NCBI GenBank assembly: GCA_038236705.1
Contig: JBBRZN010000026.1
Span: 1 to 26,927 of the forward strand
DNA from: AC-32 sp038236705
GTDB lineage: Bacteria > Actinomycetota > Thermoleophilia > Gaiellales > Gaiellaceae
Direction: 5' to 3'
DNA: 26,927 nucleotides
Part shown: positions 1-7,523 of the stretch, in pieces
How the letters are laid out: each line of letters starts with the position of its first letter
How positions within the stretch are numbered: position 1 is the stretch's first letter
The notes under the pieces: generated by a model
The model's input: the letters and a program-made list of their open reading frames with translations, nothing else
The model's database searches: none
Told to the model about the DNA's origin: nothing
Made by a program: the position numbers and the translations under genes

Positions 1-752
1 CGCCCGCTGAACTGTCCCGAGCTGTAGACGATTTGCTTACCGTCAGGAGACCAGGCGCCCGGATAGTCGCCGCCGCTCCCGCGCGGCTCGACCAGCGTGG
101 GGTGGGTCAGCTGCCGCCGACGACTGCCGTCCCGGTTCATCACCCAAAGCGCCCAGTTGCCGTCGCCACCGTGGCCGCAGTAGGCGATCCTCCGGCCATC
201 AGGCGACCAAGAAGCGCACTCGGCCGCGCGCGCGCCTCCGAGGTCGCGCACCCGGCGCCCCTGCGGCGTCATGACGTGAATCGTGTCGCCCCCGCCGGGC
301 CGCAGAGCACTGAAGGCGATCAGCGCGCCGTCTGGCGACCAGGCCGGGAAAAGGCCACCGCGACGAGGCTCGATCTCACGCTGTCGACCGGTCCGGAGAT
401 CGACGACGAAGATGCCTTCTGCGCCGCTGCCGTGCGGGTCGGGCAGATAGTGGCCGCGCGAGGTGCGGAAGACAATCGCCCGCGCCGCTGGCGCCCAGCT
501 CGGGTCGAAGTCGTTCCCCCGCCCAGAGCGCGTCAAGCGGCGCCGGCGGGTGCCGTTGGCGTTCATCACCCAGATGTCCCCTGGGCGGGTGCTGTAGGCA
601 ATGCGGCCGCGAAGCGTGGCGCGCTCCGCAGGTGGCACCGGACCGAGCGGGTGAACGAGCTGTGGCTCACGGGCGCCCGGCAGCGCCGCAGCACAGCCGA
701 TCCCAGCCACTACAGCCGCAGTGGTCAGCGAGGTCCCGATCAGGCCGCGCAA
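1..752 (-). CDS. TolB-like beta-propeller lipoprotein, 3' end outside window
   Basis: Reading the minus strand gives an open frame with repeated propeller blades: GRIAYSTR, DIWVMNANG, FPAWSPDG, CASWSPDGRRIAYC, WVMNRDGSRRRQLTH and GAWSPDGKQIVYSS. The AWSPDG and VMNADG signatures are typical of TolB/WD40-like (PD40) repeats, usually periplasmic or exported proteins. I chose the TTG at 752 because AGGGA lies 7 bases upstream and the next residues form a hydrophobic signal segment ending in a cysteine (VAGIGC), so it may be a lipoprotein. The gene runs off the left edge, leaving about 250 codons. It is a close paralogue of the gene at 10118-11075, with matching blades in the same order. The function is unknown; binding of a partner or ligand outside the membrane is inferred. 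Confidence 0.75.
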   Translation of the reverse strand, partial: MRGLIGTSLTTAAVVAGIGCAAALPGAREPQLVHPLGPVPPAERATLRGRIAYSTRPGDIWVMNANGTRRRRLTRSGRGNDFDPSWAPAARAIVFRTSRGHYLPDPHGSGAEGIFVVDLRTGRQREIEPRRGGLFPAWSPDGALIAFSALRPGGGDTIHVMTPQGRRVRDLGGARAAECASWSPDGRRIAYCGHGGDGNWALWVMNRDGSRRRQLTHPTLVEPRGSGGDYPGAWSPDGKQIVYSSGQFSG

Positions 753-1630
753 ATTTCCGTCCCTGCGGCCGTATCGAACGCACTGGCCGCTCCAGCGGGC
801 GTTGTTGGCCCCGCTCGAGCGAGCATTGCCACAGCGGCGAGCATCAGCGCCGCGGCTGCGACAACGAGGCCGCTAGCCGATTTCCTCGAATGCTTGGGTT
901 CTCGATCGACTGATTGGATTCATGACCTCTCGTGATCTCAGGCTCCTCTTCTGGTAGGGGTCTGTTTGCTCTACGACGACGCCTTGCGGCGGGTTCCAAA
1001 AAGGTTGAGAAGCCGGGCGCCGGGTGGTGCGCGTTCCCGCCGCGCCATTTGCGATCGAGCGCCGATACGACTCCGATCCGCGGGCTGCGGCGGCGTTGCC
1101 GCCAAGGCGGAGACGTAACGAAGGTCGGACCGGAGATCGACCGTTACCGGCGTCGAGGCGGCAGGCTTTTGGCGCCGGGTGAGTGATTGGCCTTGCCGGA
1201 ACAGGCGGCACGTGCGGGCAGCGCGACCGCTGCGACCAACCCAAGTCGCGGAAGAGACCTCCGGCAGGCCGAGCTCTTGCGCATCCGCTGAGCTCGAGCA
1301 CGTTGGGCTCGTCCCGAGCGGGGGCTGGCAGCTTCGTTCCTCATCGCGGCAATGGGCTCCAGATACTAGGACCGCTTCGTTCGCCGGGTTCCACAGGCAC
1401 GCGCCGCACTCCATCTGCGGCCGCTGCTCGGCCGATCACGACTACGCCTGTTCTCTCGATCGAAGCCCGTCGAGGGCGAGCTATGCCTCCCCGCAGGCGA
1501 CGCCGACTCGTGTCGCTCGAACCCTCGCCGTAGATGGCGTTCGGCACGTGTTCCGCCGGATGATTGTTGGAACGCACCGGCACGCCTCGTCGTAGTGCAA
1601 AAGCAGTGCCTACCCGAGAAAGGTGGAGTC
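753..1630. other. Stretch without a convincing gene
   Basis: Several open frames cross this stretch on both strands, but all are arginine-rich shadow frames of GC-rich DNA and none shows a recognisable domain. On the minus strand, near 800-870, there is a hydrophobic alanine/leucine-rich piece (LVVAAAALMLAAVAML) with no start codon in frame. It may be a remnant of an upstream membrane segment. An imperfect hairpin lies at 1115-1147 (GTAAC..GGTCG / CGACC..GTTAC). The right end must hold the promoter of the hydrolase gene at 1631 and the left end that of the TolB-like gene. Confidence 0.5.
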
Positions 1631-2779
1631 GTGGCTCGCATCTCTGACAAACGAAGCTGGTCGACCCGTTACGCGCTCGGCTTCGCCCTTGCTGCAGGAA
1701 CCGCCTTGCTGCTCGCCCTCATCACGACGACAGCGAGGGCCGCTTCCCGCACGACGGCCATGCAGGCCCTGAGCCTTGCATCCCTGACCGGCGAGTTGAC
1801 GACGAACGCATTCGCGCCCGGCGCCTCGGCCGTCTCGTTCACCGCATCGCGGGAGCTCGCCGCGGCCGCCGGCTATCGCGACCTCGACCGGCTGCTTCCG
1901 ATGGAGCCGGGTACCAGGGTTCGTGCCGGCAGCGTCACGAAGACCTTCACCGCCGTCGTCGCCTTGCAGCTGGTGGCGGAAGGGAGGCTCTCGCTCGAAG
2001 ACACGGTCGAGCACTGGCTACCCGGCGTCTTGCCCGACGGGTGGCGAATCACGATCCGCGAGCTCATGAACCACACAAGCGGGATTTTCAACTATACGCG
2101 CGACCCCTTCGTCCGCTCGACCTGGGGAACCGACAATGTCCCAAGCCCCGCGGAACTCGTCGCGATAGCCGCCGGCTACCCACTCGACTTCGAGCCCGGA
2201 ACGGGCTGGCGCTACTCGAGTACGGGCTACCAGGTACTCGGTCTGATCATCGAGAAGGCGACCGGGCGTTCGCTTCGCGATGAGCTGGCCGCGCGGATTT
2301 TCCGGCCGCTGCATCTGCGAGCGACCGACCTTGTGCCAGGTCGTGATATCCCGGGCCCGCACGGGCAGGGCTACTACGTCTACTTCGAGGATCCGAGGAT
2401 CGACGTCACGAGAACGACCTTCGGAAGCTGGGCCGACGGCGCGATCGTCTCGAACGCGTTCGATCTCGCCCGCTTCTACCGCGCGCTCTTCCGGGGCGAG
2501 TTGCTCGACCCACAGATGATGCGCGCCCTGAAGACAACCGTCGAGACGGGTGGGTTCCCAGACGGTGAGCGCGCCGGGCTCGGGATCTTCCGCACGCACC
2601 TGTCGTGTGGCTGGACATGGGAGCACTCCGGTGGAGTCGCCGGGTTCCTGACGAAGGTGCTCGCGAGTAGCGACGGCCACCGGGTAGTCGTCTTCGTCAC
2701 GAACGGCTTCCTCGACGAGGGGCCCGATACCCAGATGGCGCTCGATGCGGCGGCAGAGGAGGCGCTTTGCGCCGGCTGA
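1631..2779 (+). CDS. Secreted serine hydrolase, beta-lactamase/DD-peptidase (S12) family
   Basis: The protein has the family S12 layout of class C beta-lactamases, DD-carboxypeptidases and esterases. The SxxK motif is SVTK inside AGSVTKTFTAVVALQLV, where the serine is the expected nucleophile. It is followed by LEDTVEHWLPG and the diagnostic ITIRELMNHTSGI. The Tyr motif is YSSTGY (family YSN or YAN), and HSGGVAGF stands for the third motif. An upstream in-frame GTG at 1595 is possible, but GTG 1631 has AGGTGGA just upstream and leads straight into a signal peptide (about residues 12-38, ending ARA-A). The length of about 382 residues is normal for the family. The substrate cannot be read from sequence. 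It is followed by another exported hydrolase on the same strand, perhaps co-transcribed. Confidence 0.88.
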   Translation: MARISDKRSWSTRYALGFALAAGTALLLALITTTARAASRTTAMQALSLASLTGELTTNAFAPGASAVSFTASRELAAAAGYRDLDRLLPMEPGTRVRAGSVTKTFTAVVALQLVAEGRLSLEDTVEHWLPGVLPDGWRITIRELMNHTSGIFNYTRDPFVRSTWGTDNVPSPAELVAIAAGYPLDFEPGTGWRYSSTGYQVLGLIIEKATGRSLRDELAARIFRPLHLRATDLVPGRDIPGPHGQGYYVYFEDPRIDVTRTTFGSWADGAIVSNAFDLARFYRALFRGELLDPQMMRALKTTVETGGFPDGERAGLGIFRTHLSCGWTWEHSGGVAGFLTKVLASSDGHRVVVFVTNGFLDEGPDTQMALDAAAEEALCAG

Positions 2780-2876
2780 TCTGGGTGGGCTGGACCGCGG
2801 CGGAGCCTCCCTTGATCGCGCTTCCTTGGTACGCACTGATGGATGCAGGAGCACCAGCCCGGGTTGCGCGGCAGTC

Positions 2877-3794
2877 GTGATTAGCGTCGCCCTCCGCCTG
2901 ACTCTCGCACTTGCTCTCACCTGCATTGGCGGAGCCGCGAGCGGCGCAGGTTCCTCTGGGACGCCCTCGTTTCCCTCCCTCGCTCGACTGTTCTCCTACA
3001 ACAGGGCAACCCCGCTTGAGGCACGCACGTCGCTCTTTCGAAACCAGTCGGGGGTCCGCGTGGCCTCGGTCTCCTACCGCAGCCCCAAGGCGGGTCGAGT
3101 CACTGGCTATCTCGTCCTGCCGGCAGGCGGCAGCGGCCCCTTCCCGACGGTCGTCTGGATGCCCGGCCTCGGCGCCGGTCGCGACAGCTTTCTTGCGGAA
3201 GCCTCCGACCTCGCCTCAGCGGGTGTTGCCGGATTGCTGCTCGACTCGCCGCTTGCGCGACCGCCCTACCCAGAGCTCTTCAACTACCACCGCTCGGAAC
3301 GCCGTACCTGGATTCGCAACATCGTCGATCTGCGGCGGGGCCTCGACTTTCTTCAGACGAGGCTAGAGGTCGACCTGCGTCGGATCGGATACGTCGGCTT
3401 CTCCTTTGGTGCCGACACCGGCACCCTGCTCGGCGCGGTCGACCACCGCTTCGCGACGCTCGTGATCGCCTCCGGCGGCAGCAGCCAACGCCAGATGCTC
3501 GCCCCAGGCGGCTTGTTCTACAAGCCGATGCCCCGGAAGAAGCGAGCCGCCTACATCGCTGCTGCTATCGCTCCCTTCGAACCTTTTCGGTACGCAGCCC
3601 ATCTCGCGCCCGCCTCCGTCCTCTTCCAGCACGGCAGGCGTGATCCAGCGTTCTCGCGCGCCAACCAGAGGAGACTGGACGCGCTCGCGAGCGAACCGAA
3701 GCAGGCGATCTACTACGCCGCCGGCCACGGGCTCAACGAGCAGGCGGTCAGCGACCGCAAAGCGTGGTTACTCGCGAGGCTCGGCGTCAAATGA
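2877..3794 (+). CDS. Exported alpha/beta hydrolase (dienelactone hydrolase-like)
   Basis: The fold is recognisable from VVWMPGLGAGRDSF (oxyanion region), the nucleophile elbow GFSFGA (G-x-S-x-G), the acid in HGRRDPAF and the catalytic histidine in AAGHGLN near the C-terminus. The open frame extends upstream to 2745 and would overlap the previous gene. GTG 2877 is preferred because it begins a signal peptide (ISVALRLTLALALTC, cleavage probably after the GGAASGA stretch); TTG 2826 is an alternative. The product has about 305 residues. It lies 97 bases after the S12 hydrolase and probably shares its transcript. The family includes carboxylesterases, dienelactone hydrolases and PAF-acetylhydrolase-like enzymes. 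The substrate is unknown. Confidence 0.82.
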   Translation: MISVALRLTLALALTCIGGAASGAGSSGTPSFPSLARLFSYNRATPLEARTSLFRNQSGVRVASVSYRSPKAGRVTGYLVLPAGGSGPFPTVVWMPGLGAGRDSFLAEASDLASAGVAGLLLDSPLARPPYPELFNYHRSERRTWIRNIVDLRRGLDFLQTRLEVDLRRIGYVGFSFGADTGTLLGAVDHRFATLVIASGGSSQRQMLAPGGLFYKPMPRKKRAAYIAAAIAPFEPFRYAAHLAPASVLFQHGRRDPAFSRANQRRLDALASEPKQAIYYAAGHGLNEQAVSDRKAWLLARLGVK

Positions 3795-3980
3795 GCGCCC
3801 CGCGGCCAGGACCTCAGCTCTGCTTCGCGGCGGCCGAGCTTCAAGCGCGGAGTGGTAGAGGTCGTACCGGCTGCGACGGTGGATCGCCGCGTCACAAGCC
3901 TCGTAGACGCGACCGTTCAGCTGGACGAAGTGGCCGCCTGCGCCAAGCGGCAGCCAGTAGAGGTCGACGCCGTAGATCAT
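3768..3980 (-). pseudogene. N-terminal fragment of a conserved hypothetical (LPLGAGGH) protein
   Basis: From ATG 3980 the minus strand reads MIYGVDLYWLPLGAGG, then HFVQLNGRVYEA and YDLYHSALEA. I recall this as the N-terminus of a conserved actinobacterial protein of roughly 200 residues. After SALEARP the family resemblance stops, and the frame ends inside the 3' end of the convergent hydrolase gene (overlap 3768-3794). It therefore looks truncated by rearrangement. A GGTAGGAATCGGGAC stretch upstream of the ATG could still serve as a ribosome binding site. Family assignment is from memory of the motif; no function is claimed. Confidence 0.5.
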
Positions 3981-4082
3981 GTCCCGATTCCTACCATCCT
4001 GTACGGGCGATGTCCCCCAGCACACGCCGGGCCGACTAGCGAGCGCCGATCCGCGCCGGGCAGTTGGCCGTCGACCTGAGAG

Positions 4083-4457
4083 TCAGCCGATCGGCGTCAG
4101 CGCGGCGACGCGAACGAAGGTAGGCGAGTCGGCTGCCTCGATCACCGTGCGCGCCCGCGGGTATCGGTCGAGGTAGGTTTCGACGGCGGCGCTGTCTTCG
4201 ACAACATCAGCCTGCCCCCGCAGGCGCCGGCCACGGAGCCGCACCTCGACTTCTGCGCCGACGCGCAAGTTCCGCCACCACCTCTTCCGCTCCGGGTGAC
4301 CGACGAAGATCGTCAGGGTCCCCTCGCGCTCCGCATACATAACCGGGATCGTGAAGCGGCGGCCGCTGCGGCGACCACGGTAGGCTCGCCTCGCGGCGGG
4401 TAGTTCTTCGTGGCGCAGTCCGGGCAGGGACAGTGCTCGCAGCCGCAGCCTGTGCAT
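4083..4457 (-). CDS. DUF385/deazaflavin-type nitroreductase-like protein, N-terminus doubtful
   Basis: The central part YRGRRSGRRFTIPVMYA, followed by FVGHPERKRWWRNLR and VEVRLRGRRLRGQA, fits the split-barrel family of F420-dependent (Ddn-like, DUF385) oxidoreductases. There the GRRSG loop and the WWxNLR segment are conserved. The first 25 residues (MHRLRLRALSLPGLRH...) do not match the usual N-terminus (a short helix and SLLLLTYTGRRSG). The same bases in another frame encode a cysteine-rich peptide, so a junction or frameshift near 4400 is likely. At 124 residues it is slightly short. Flavin or F420 binding is inferred from the family only. Confidence 0.6.
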   Translation of the reverse strand: MHRLRLRALSLPGLRHEELPAARRAYRGRRSGRRFTIPVMYAEREGTLTIFVGHPERKRWWRNLRVGAEVEVRLRGRRLRGQADVVEDSAAVETYLDRYPRARTVIEAADSPTFVRVAALTPIG

Positions 4458-4468
4458 GCCTCGCGCAT
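4313..4468 (-). CDS. Possible cysteine-rich micro-ORF overlapping the DUF385-like gene
   Basis: ATG 4468 opens a 51-codon frame, different from that of the DUF385-like gene. It begins MREACTGCGCEHCPCPDC, with six cysteines in its first 18 residues (CxxCxCxxCxCxxC). The spacing resembles bacterial metallothioneins or small metal-binding knuckles. After about residue 30 it turns into low-complexity alanine, which is simply the other frame of the neighbouring gene. No clear ribosome binding site is present. It may be a real micro-protein, the 5' remnant of a lost gene joined here, or chance. Confidence 0.25.
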   Translation of the reverse strand: MREACTGCGCEHCPCPDCATKNYPPRGEPTVVAAAAAASRSRLCMRSARGP

Positions 4469-4526
4469 CACGGCGGGATTCTACCCGTCGGTCGCGGGAT
4501 GGCGGGCGGCGTTAAGCGGCGGAATG

Positions 4527-6749
4527 TCATGCGATGGAGTCGAGCGAGGGCTCGAGCCGCTCACGGACCTCGGCCGGCTCGTGGGCGAGCCTGGGCAGCC
4601 AGTTGAGCCGCCGCGGCAGGTACCAGTTCGCTTCGCCGAGCAGCTTCATCGTCGCCGGTAGGAGCACGCCGCGGATCAGCGTCGCGTCGATCAGGACGGC
4701 GGCCGCGAGGCCGAGGCCGAGCTGTTTCAGCGACAGCTGGGAGAGCGTTGCGAAGATCGCGAACACGAAGACCATCACGGTCGCCGCCGCGGTGACGACG
4801 CCGGCGGTCGACTTGATGCCGTGCGCAACTGCTTCGTCGGTCGCGAGGCCGCGGTCGTAGGCCTCGCGGATGCGGCTGAGGATGAAGACGTGGTAGTCCA
4901 TCGAGAGGCCGAAGAGGACGACGAAGAGGAAGAGCGGCAGCCAAGAGACGATCGTGCCGGTTGAGTGGAAGCCGAGCAGCGACTCGCCGACGCCGTGCTG
5001 GAAGACGAGCACGAGCAGCCCGTAGGCGGCGGCGACCGAGAGCAGGTTGAGCACGATCGCGGTCAGCGCGATCACGAGTGAGCGGAAGCTGACGAGCAGG
5101 AGCAGGAAGGCGAGGCCGAGGACAAAAGCGAAGACGAGCGGCATGTGCGACTTAAGCGTCCCGTTGAAGTCCTTTGAGGCTGCTACCTCGCCGCCGACTG
5201 CCGCCTCAGCTCCGCTGGGGGCGATTGTCGCGCGCACGATCCGTCGCACCGTCGCGAGCGCCCGCTCCGATCTCGGGTCGCCGGCGCCGCGGCCGGCGAG
5301 TGGGATCGAGACGACGGCGACGGTCTTGGCCGGGTTGATCCCGACGTCGATCGGCCTGCGGGCCGCACCGGAGGCGAGCGCACCGTCCTGCAGCCGACCG
5401 ATCGCCGCCTTTACCTTGGGCGCGTTCACGTCGCGGGCTTTGACGGCAATGGTGGCCGGAGCCGGCGAGCCCGGGAACGCGGCCTCGATTCGGTTGAGTG
5501 TCTGGACGACGGCGAGGCGTTGGGGCAGATCGCTGGCGCCTGCGGTCGCTGTGTGCAGACCGAGGGCGGGCGCTGCGAGAGCGAGCAGCAAGCCGCCTGA
5601 GAGGACCGCCGCGACCAGCGGCCGCCGCAGCACGCGTTCCAGGACGGCGGCCCAGAGCCGTGACTCGCCACCGGCCCGCACCCGGCGCAAACCGGGGATC
5701 CGCCCGAGCTCGACCTTGTCCCCGAGGCGAGACAGCAGCGCCGGCAGCACCGTGAGCGAGCCGAGCACCGCAATCGCAACGACGATGATCGTGCCGAGGC
5801 CGATGCCGACGAACGTCTGATTGCCGGCGAGAAACATGCCGGCCATCGCCACGATCACCGTCAAACCGGAGACAAGCACCGAACGGCCCGAGGTCGCGGC
5901 AGCAGCCTCGAGCGCCGCCTGCCGGCTCCTGCCGAGCGCGCGCTCCTCGCGCTCGCGCTTGAGGAAGAAGAGCGAGTAGTCGACCCCGACAGCGAGTCCG
6001 ATTAGGAGCATCACCGACTTCGCAGCGTCATCGACCGGGAGCAGGTGGCTGGCGAACGCGAGCAGCCCGGTCGCGGCCGCGAACGCCGTCAGCGCGAGCA
6101 GGACCGGCACGAAGGCGGCGAGCAGAGCGCCGAACGCGACAAGGAGGATGCCGATCGTGAGCGGGATCGAGGAGAGCTCGGCCCGCCTGAAGTCCTTGCC
6201 GACCGTGTCGTGCAGGGCCTTGTCGATGCTCGCCCCGCCGGTCTCTTCGATCCGGATCCCGGGATGAGCACGCTGGAGCGCGGCGACCGCTCGCAGCGAG
6301 CGCTCGACGCCGTCGTAGGCCGCGCCCGTGCCGCCCCTCAGCTCGAAGCTGATGACGGCGGCGTGGCCGCCCTTTGCGATCTGGTCGCCGTTGCCGTTCG
6401 CGTAGGGCGAGTGGATGTTCTCGACGCCTCTCGTCGCCACGAGGACGCCGACGACGTCCTCGACCGCACGCCTGAACGCCGGACGGCGGGCGCTTCGCGT
6501 CGCGCTCTCGATGAGCACGACCTCGGAGGAGCCGCCGCGGAAGCCAGCGCCGTCGATGATCCGCTGCGCGCGCGCGGAGTCGCCGTTCATCCCGCCCGCG
6601 TCGCTCAGCTGCTTCGTCCCGACCATGCCGCCGAACATGGCGGCAACGGCAGCGAAGGCGAGCCAGCCGAGCGTCGCGGTTTTCCAGTGGCGCGCGCTCC
6701 AACGGCCGGCTCGCGCGGCGAGGTTGTTTGAGCGTCCAAGCGAATTCAT
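4527..6749 (-). CDS. MMPL/RND family exporter
   Basis: This 740-residue inner-membrane transporter has the MMPL architecture. One N-terminal helix (about residues 25-45) is followed by an extracytoplasmic loop and a block of helices with the motif AVGVDYSLFFLKRERE. A second loop (VGGEVAASKDFN) and a second helix block with FGLSMDYHVFILSRIREAY follow, ending AAAVLIDATLIRGVLLPATM and a short cytoplasmic tail with NWYLPRRLNWLPR. The VDYS and MDYH aspartate-tyrosine pairs are the conserved proton-relay region. ATG 6749 has AGGAGGGCAGG directly upstream. It is 123 bases downstream of the response regulator on the same strand, so the two-component pair probably controls it. The substrate (lipid, drug or other hydrophobic molecule) is not readable. 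Confidence 0.93.
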   Translation of the reverse strand: MNSLGRSNNLAARAGRWSARHWKTATLGWLAFAAVAAMFGGMVGTKQLSDAGGMNGDSARAQRIIDGAGFRGGSSEVVLIESATRSARRPAFRRAVEDVVGVLVATRGVENIHSPYANGNGDQIAKGGHAAVISFELRGGTGAAYDGVERSLRAVAALQRAHPGIRIEETGGASIDKALHDTVGKDFRRAELSSIPLTIGILLVAFGALLAAFVPVLLALTAFAAATGLLAFASHLLPVDDAAKSVMLLIGLAVGVDYSLFFLKREREERALGRSRQAALEAAAATSGRSVLVSGLTVIVAMAGMFLAGNQTFVGIGLGTIIVVAIAVLGSLTVLPALLSRLGDKVELGRIPGLRRVRAGGESRLWAAVLERVLRRPLVAAVLSGGLLLALAAPALGLHTATAGASDLPQRLAVVQTLNRIEAAFPGSPAPATIAVKARDVNAPKVKAAIGRLQDGALASGAARRPIDVGINPAKTVAVVSIPLAGRGAGDPRSERALATVRRIVRATIAPSGAEAAVGGEVAASKDFNGTLKSHMPLVFAFVLGLAFLLLLVSFRSLVIALTAIVLNLLSVAAAYGLLVLVFQHGVGESLLGFHSTGTIVSWLPLFLFVVLFGLSMDYHVFILSRIREAYDRGLATDEAVAHGIKSTAGVVTAAATVMVFVFAIFATLSQLSLKQLGLGLAAAVLIDATLIRGVLLPATMKLLGEANWYLPRRLNWLPRLAHEPAEVRERLEPSLDSIA

Positions 6750-6872
6750 CCTGCCCTCCTAGGTCGCGTTGTGGTCGCTTGGAGGCTTCCACCGCGCTGC
6801 TGCTGCGGGAATCCGGGCAGCCGCCGTTTGCGTTACGCCCGCCCGTGCTCTTTCGGGTAGGGCCAGCCGGTA

Positions 6873-7523
6873 CTACTGCGCGTCGAGGAACTTCACGACC
6901 GCGAGCACGCGCCGATGGTCGTCGCCCGACGGCGGCAAACGCAACGTCGCGAAGATGTTTTTCACGTGCTTTTCGACCGTGTGCTCGGTGATGAAGAGCC
7001 GCTCGCCGATCCCCTTGTTCGAGCGCCCCTCCGCCATCAGCGCTAGCACGTCGAGTTCACGCTCGGTTAGGTCGGTGAGCGGATCCTCACCCTTGCGGCG
7101 TTGCCCGACAAGCTGCGCCACCACCGACGGATCGAGCACGGAGCCGCCCTCGCCGACGCGCTCGACGCTGGCCGAGAGTTCCGCCAGGTCGGAGACCCGG
7201 TCTTTCAGCAGGTATCCAACGCCCTCCGTCCCGGCCGAGAGCAGCTCGACCGCGTAGCGCGCCTGCACGAACTGCGACAGGACCAGGATGCCGGTCTGCG
7301 GCCAGCGTGACCGAATCAGCTTCGCCGCCTGCAGGCCCTCGTCAGTGTGGGTTGGCGGCATCCGGATGTCGATGATCGCGACATCCGGCTGCAAGCGACC
7401 GACAAGCGCGTAGAGCTCGTCGGCGTCGGCGGCGAGCCCGACCACCTCGAAACCAGCTTCCACCAGCAGGCGCGAGAGGCCCTCGCGCAGGATGACCGCG
7501 TCGTCGGCGACGACTACACGCAC
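6873..7523 (-). CDS. NarL/LuxR-family response regulator
   Basis: This 216-residue response regulator has a receiver domain at residues 1-120. The acidic pair is at D7/D8, the phospho-acceptor is D52 in AIIDIRMPP, and the conserved lysine is K107 in YLLKDRV. The C-terminal LuxR helix-turn-helix is at about 150-205 (LTERELDVLALMAEGRSN, then FITEHTVEKHVKNIF). The ATG at 7523 lies inside the last codons of the histidine kinase gene (10-base overlap), so the two are translationally coupled partners. It probably binds upstream of the MMPL gene or of its own operon. Confidence 0.95.
   Translation of the reverse strand: MRVVVADDAVILREGLSRLLVEAGFEVVGLAADADELYALVGRLQPDVAIIDIRMPPTHTDEGLQAAKLIRSRWPQTGILVLSQFVQARYAVELLSAGTEGVGYLLKDRVSDLAELSASVERVGEGGSVLDPSVVAQLVGQRRKGEDPLTDLTERELDVLALMAEGRSNKGIGERLFITEHTVEKHVKNIFATLRLPPSGDDHRRVLAVVKFLDAQ

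Noticed and set aside
33..935. Long plus-strand open frame (300 codons)
   Set aside because: It is the antisense shadow of the TolB-like gene on the minus strand, whose propeller motifs are clear; the plus product is an Arg/Ala/Pro-rich sequence without domains.
1115..1147. Imperfect hairpin GTAAC..GGTCG / CGACC..GTTAC
   Set aside because: The stem has a bulge, no T run follows and no gene lies nearby; such hairpins are frequent in GC-rich DNA.
873..1414. Overlapping minus-strand open frames upstream of the TolB-like gene
   Set aside because: No domain, arginine/serine-rich composition and no ribosome binding site; they overlap each other in different frames.
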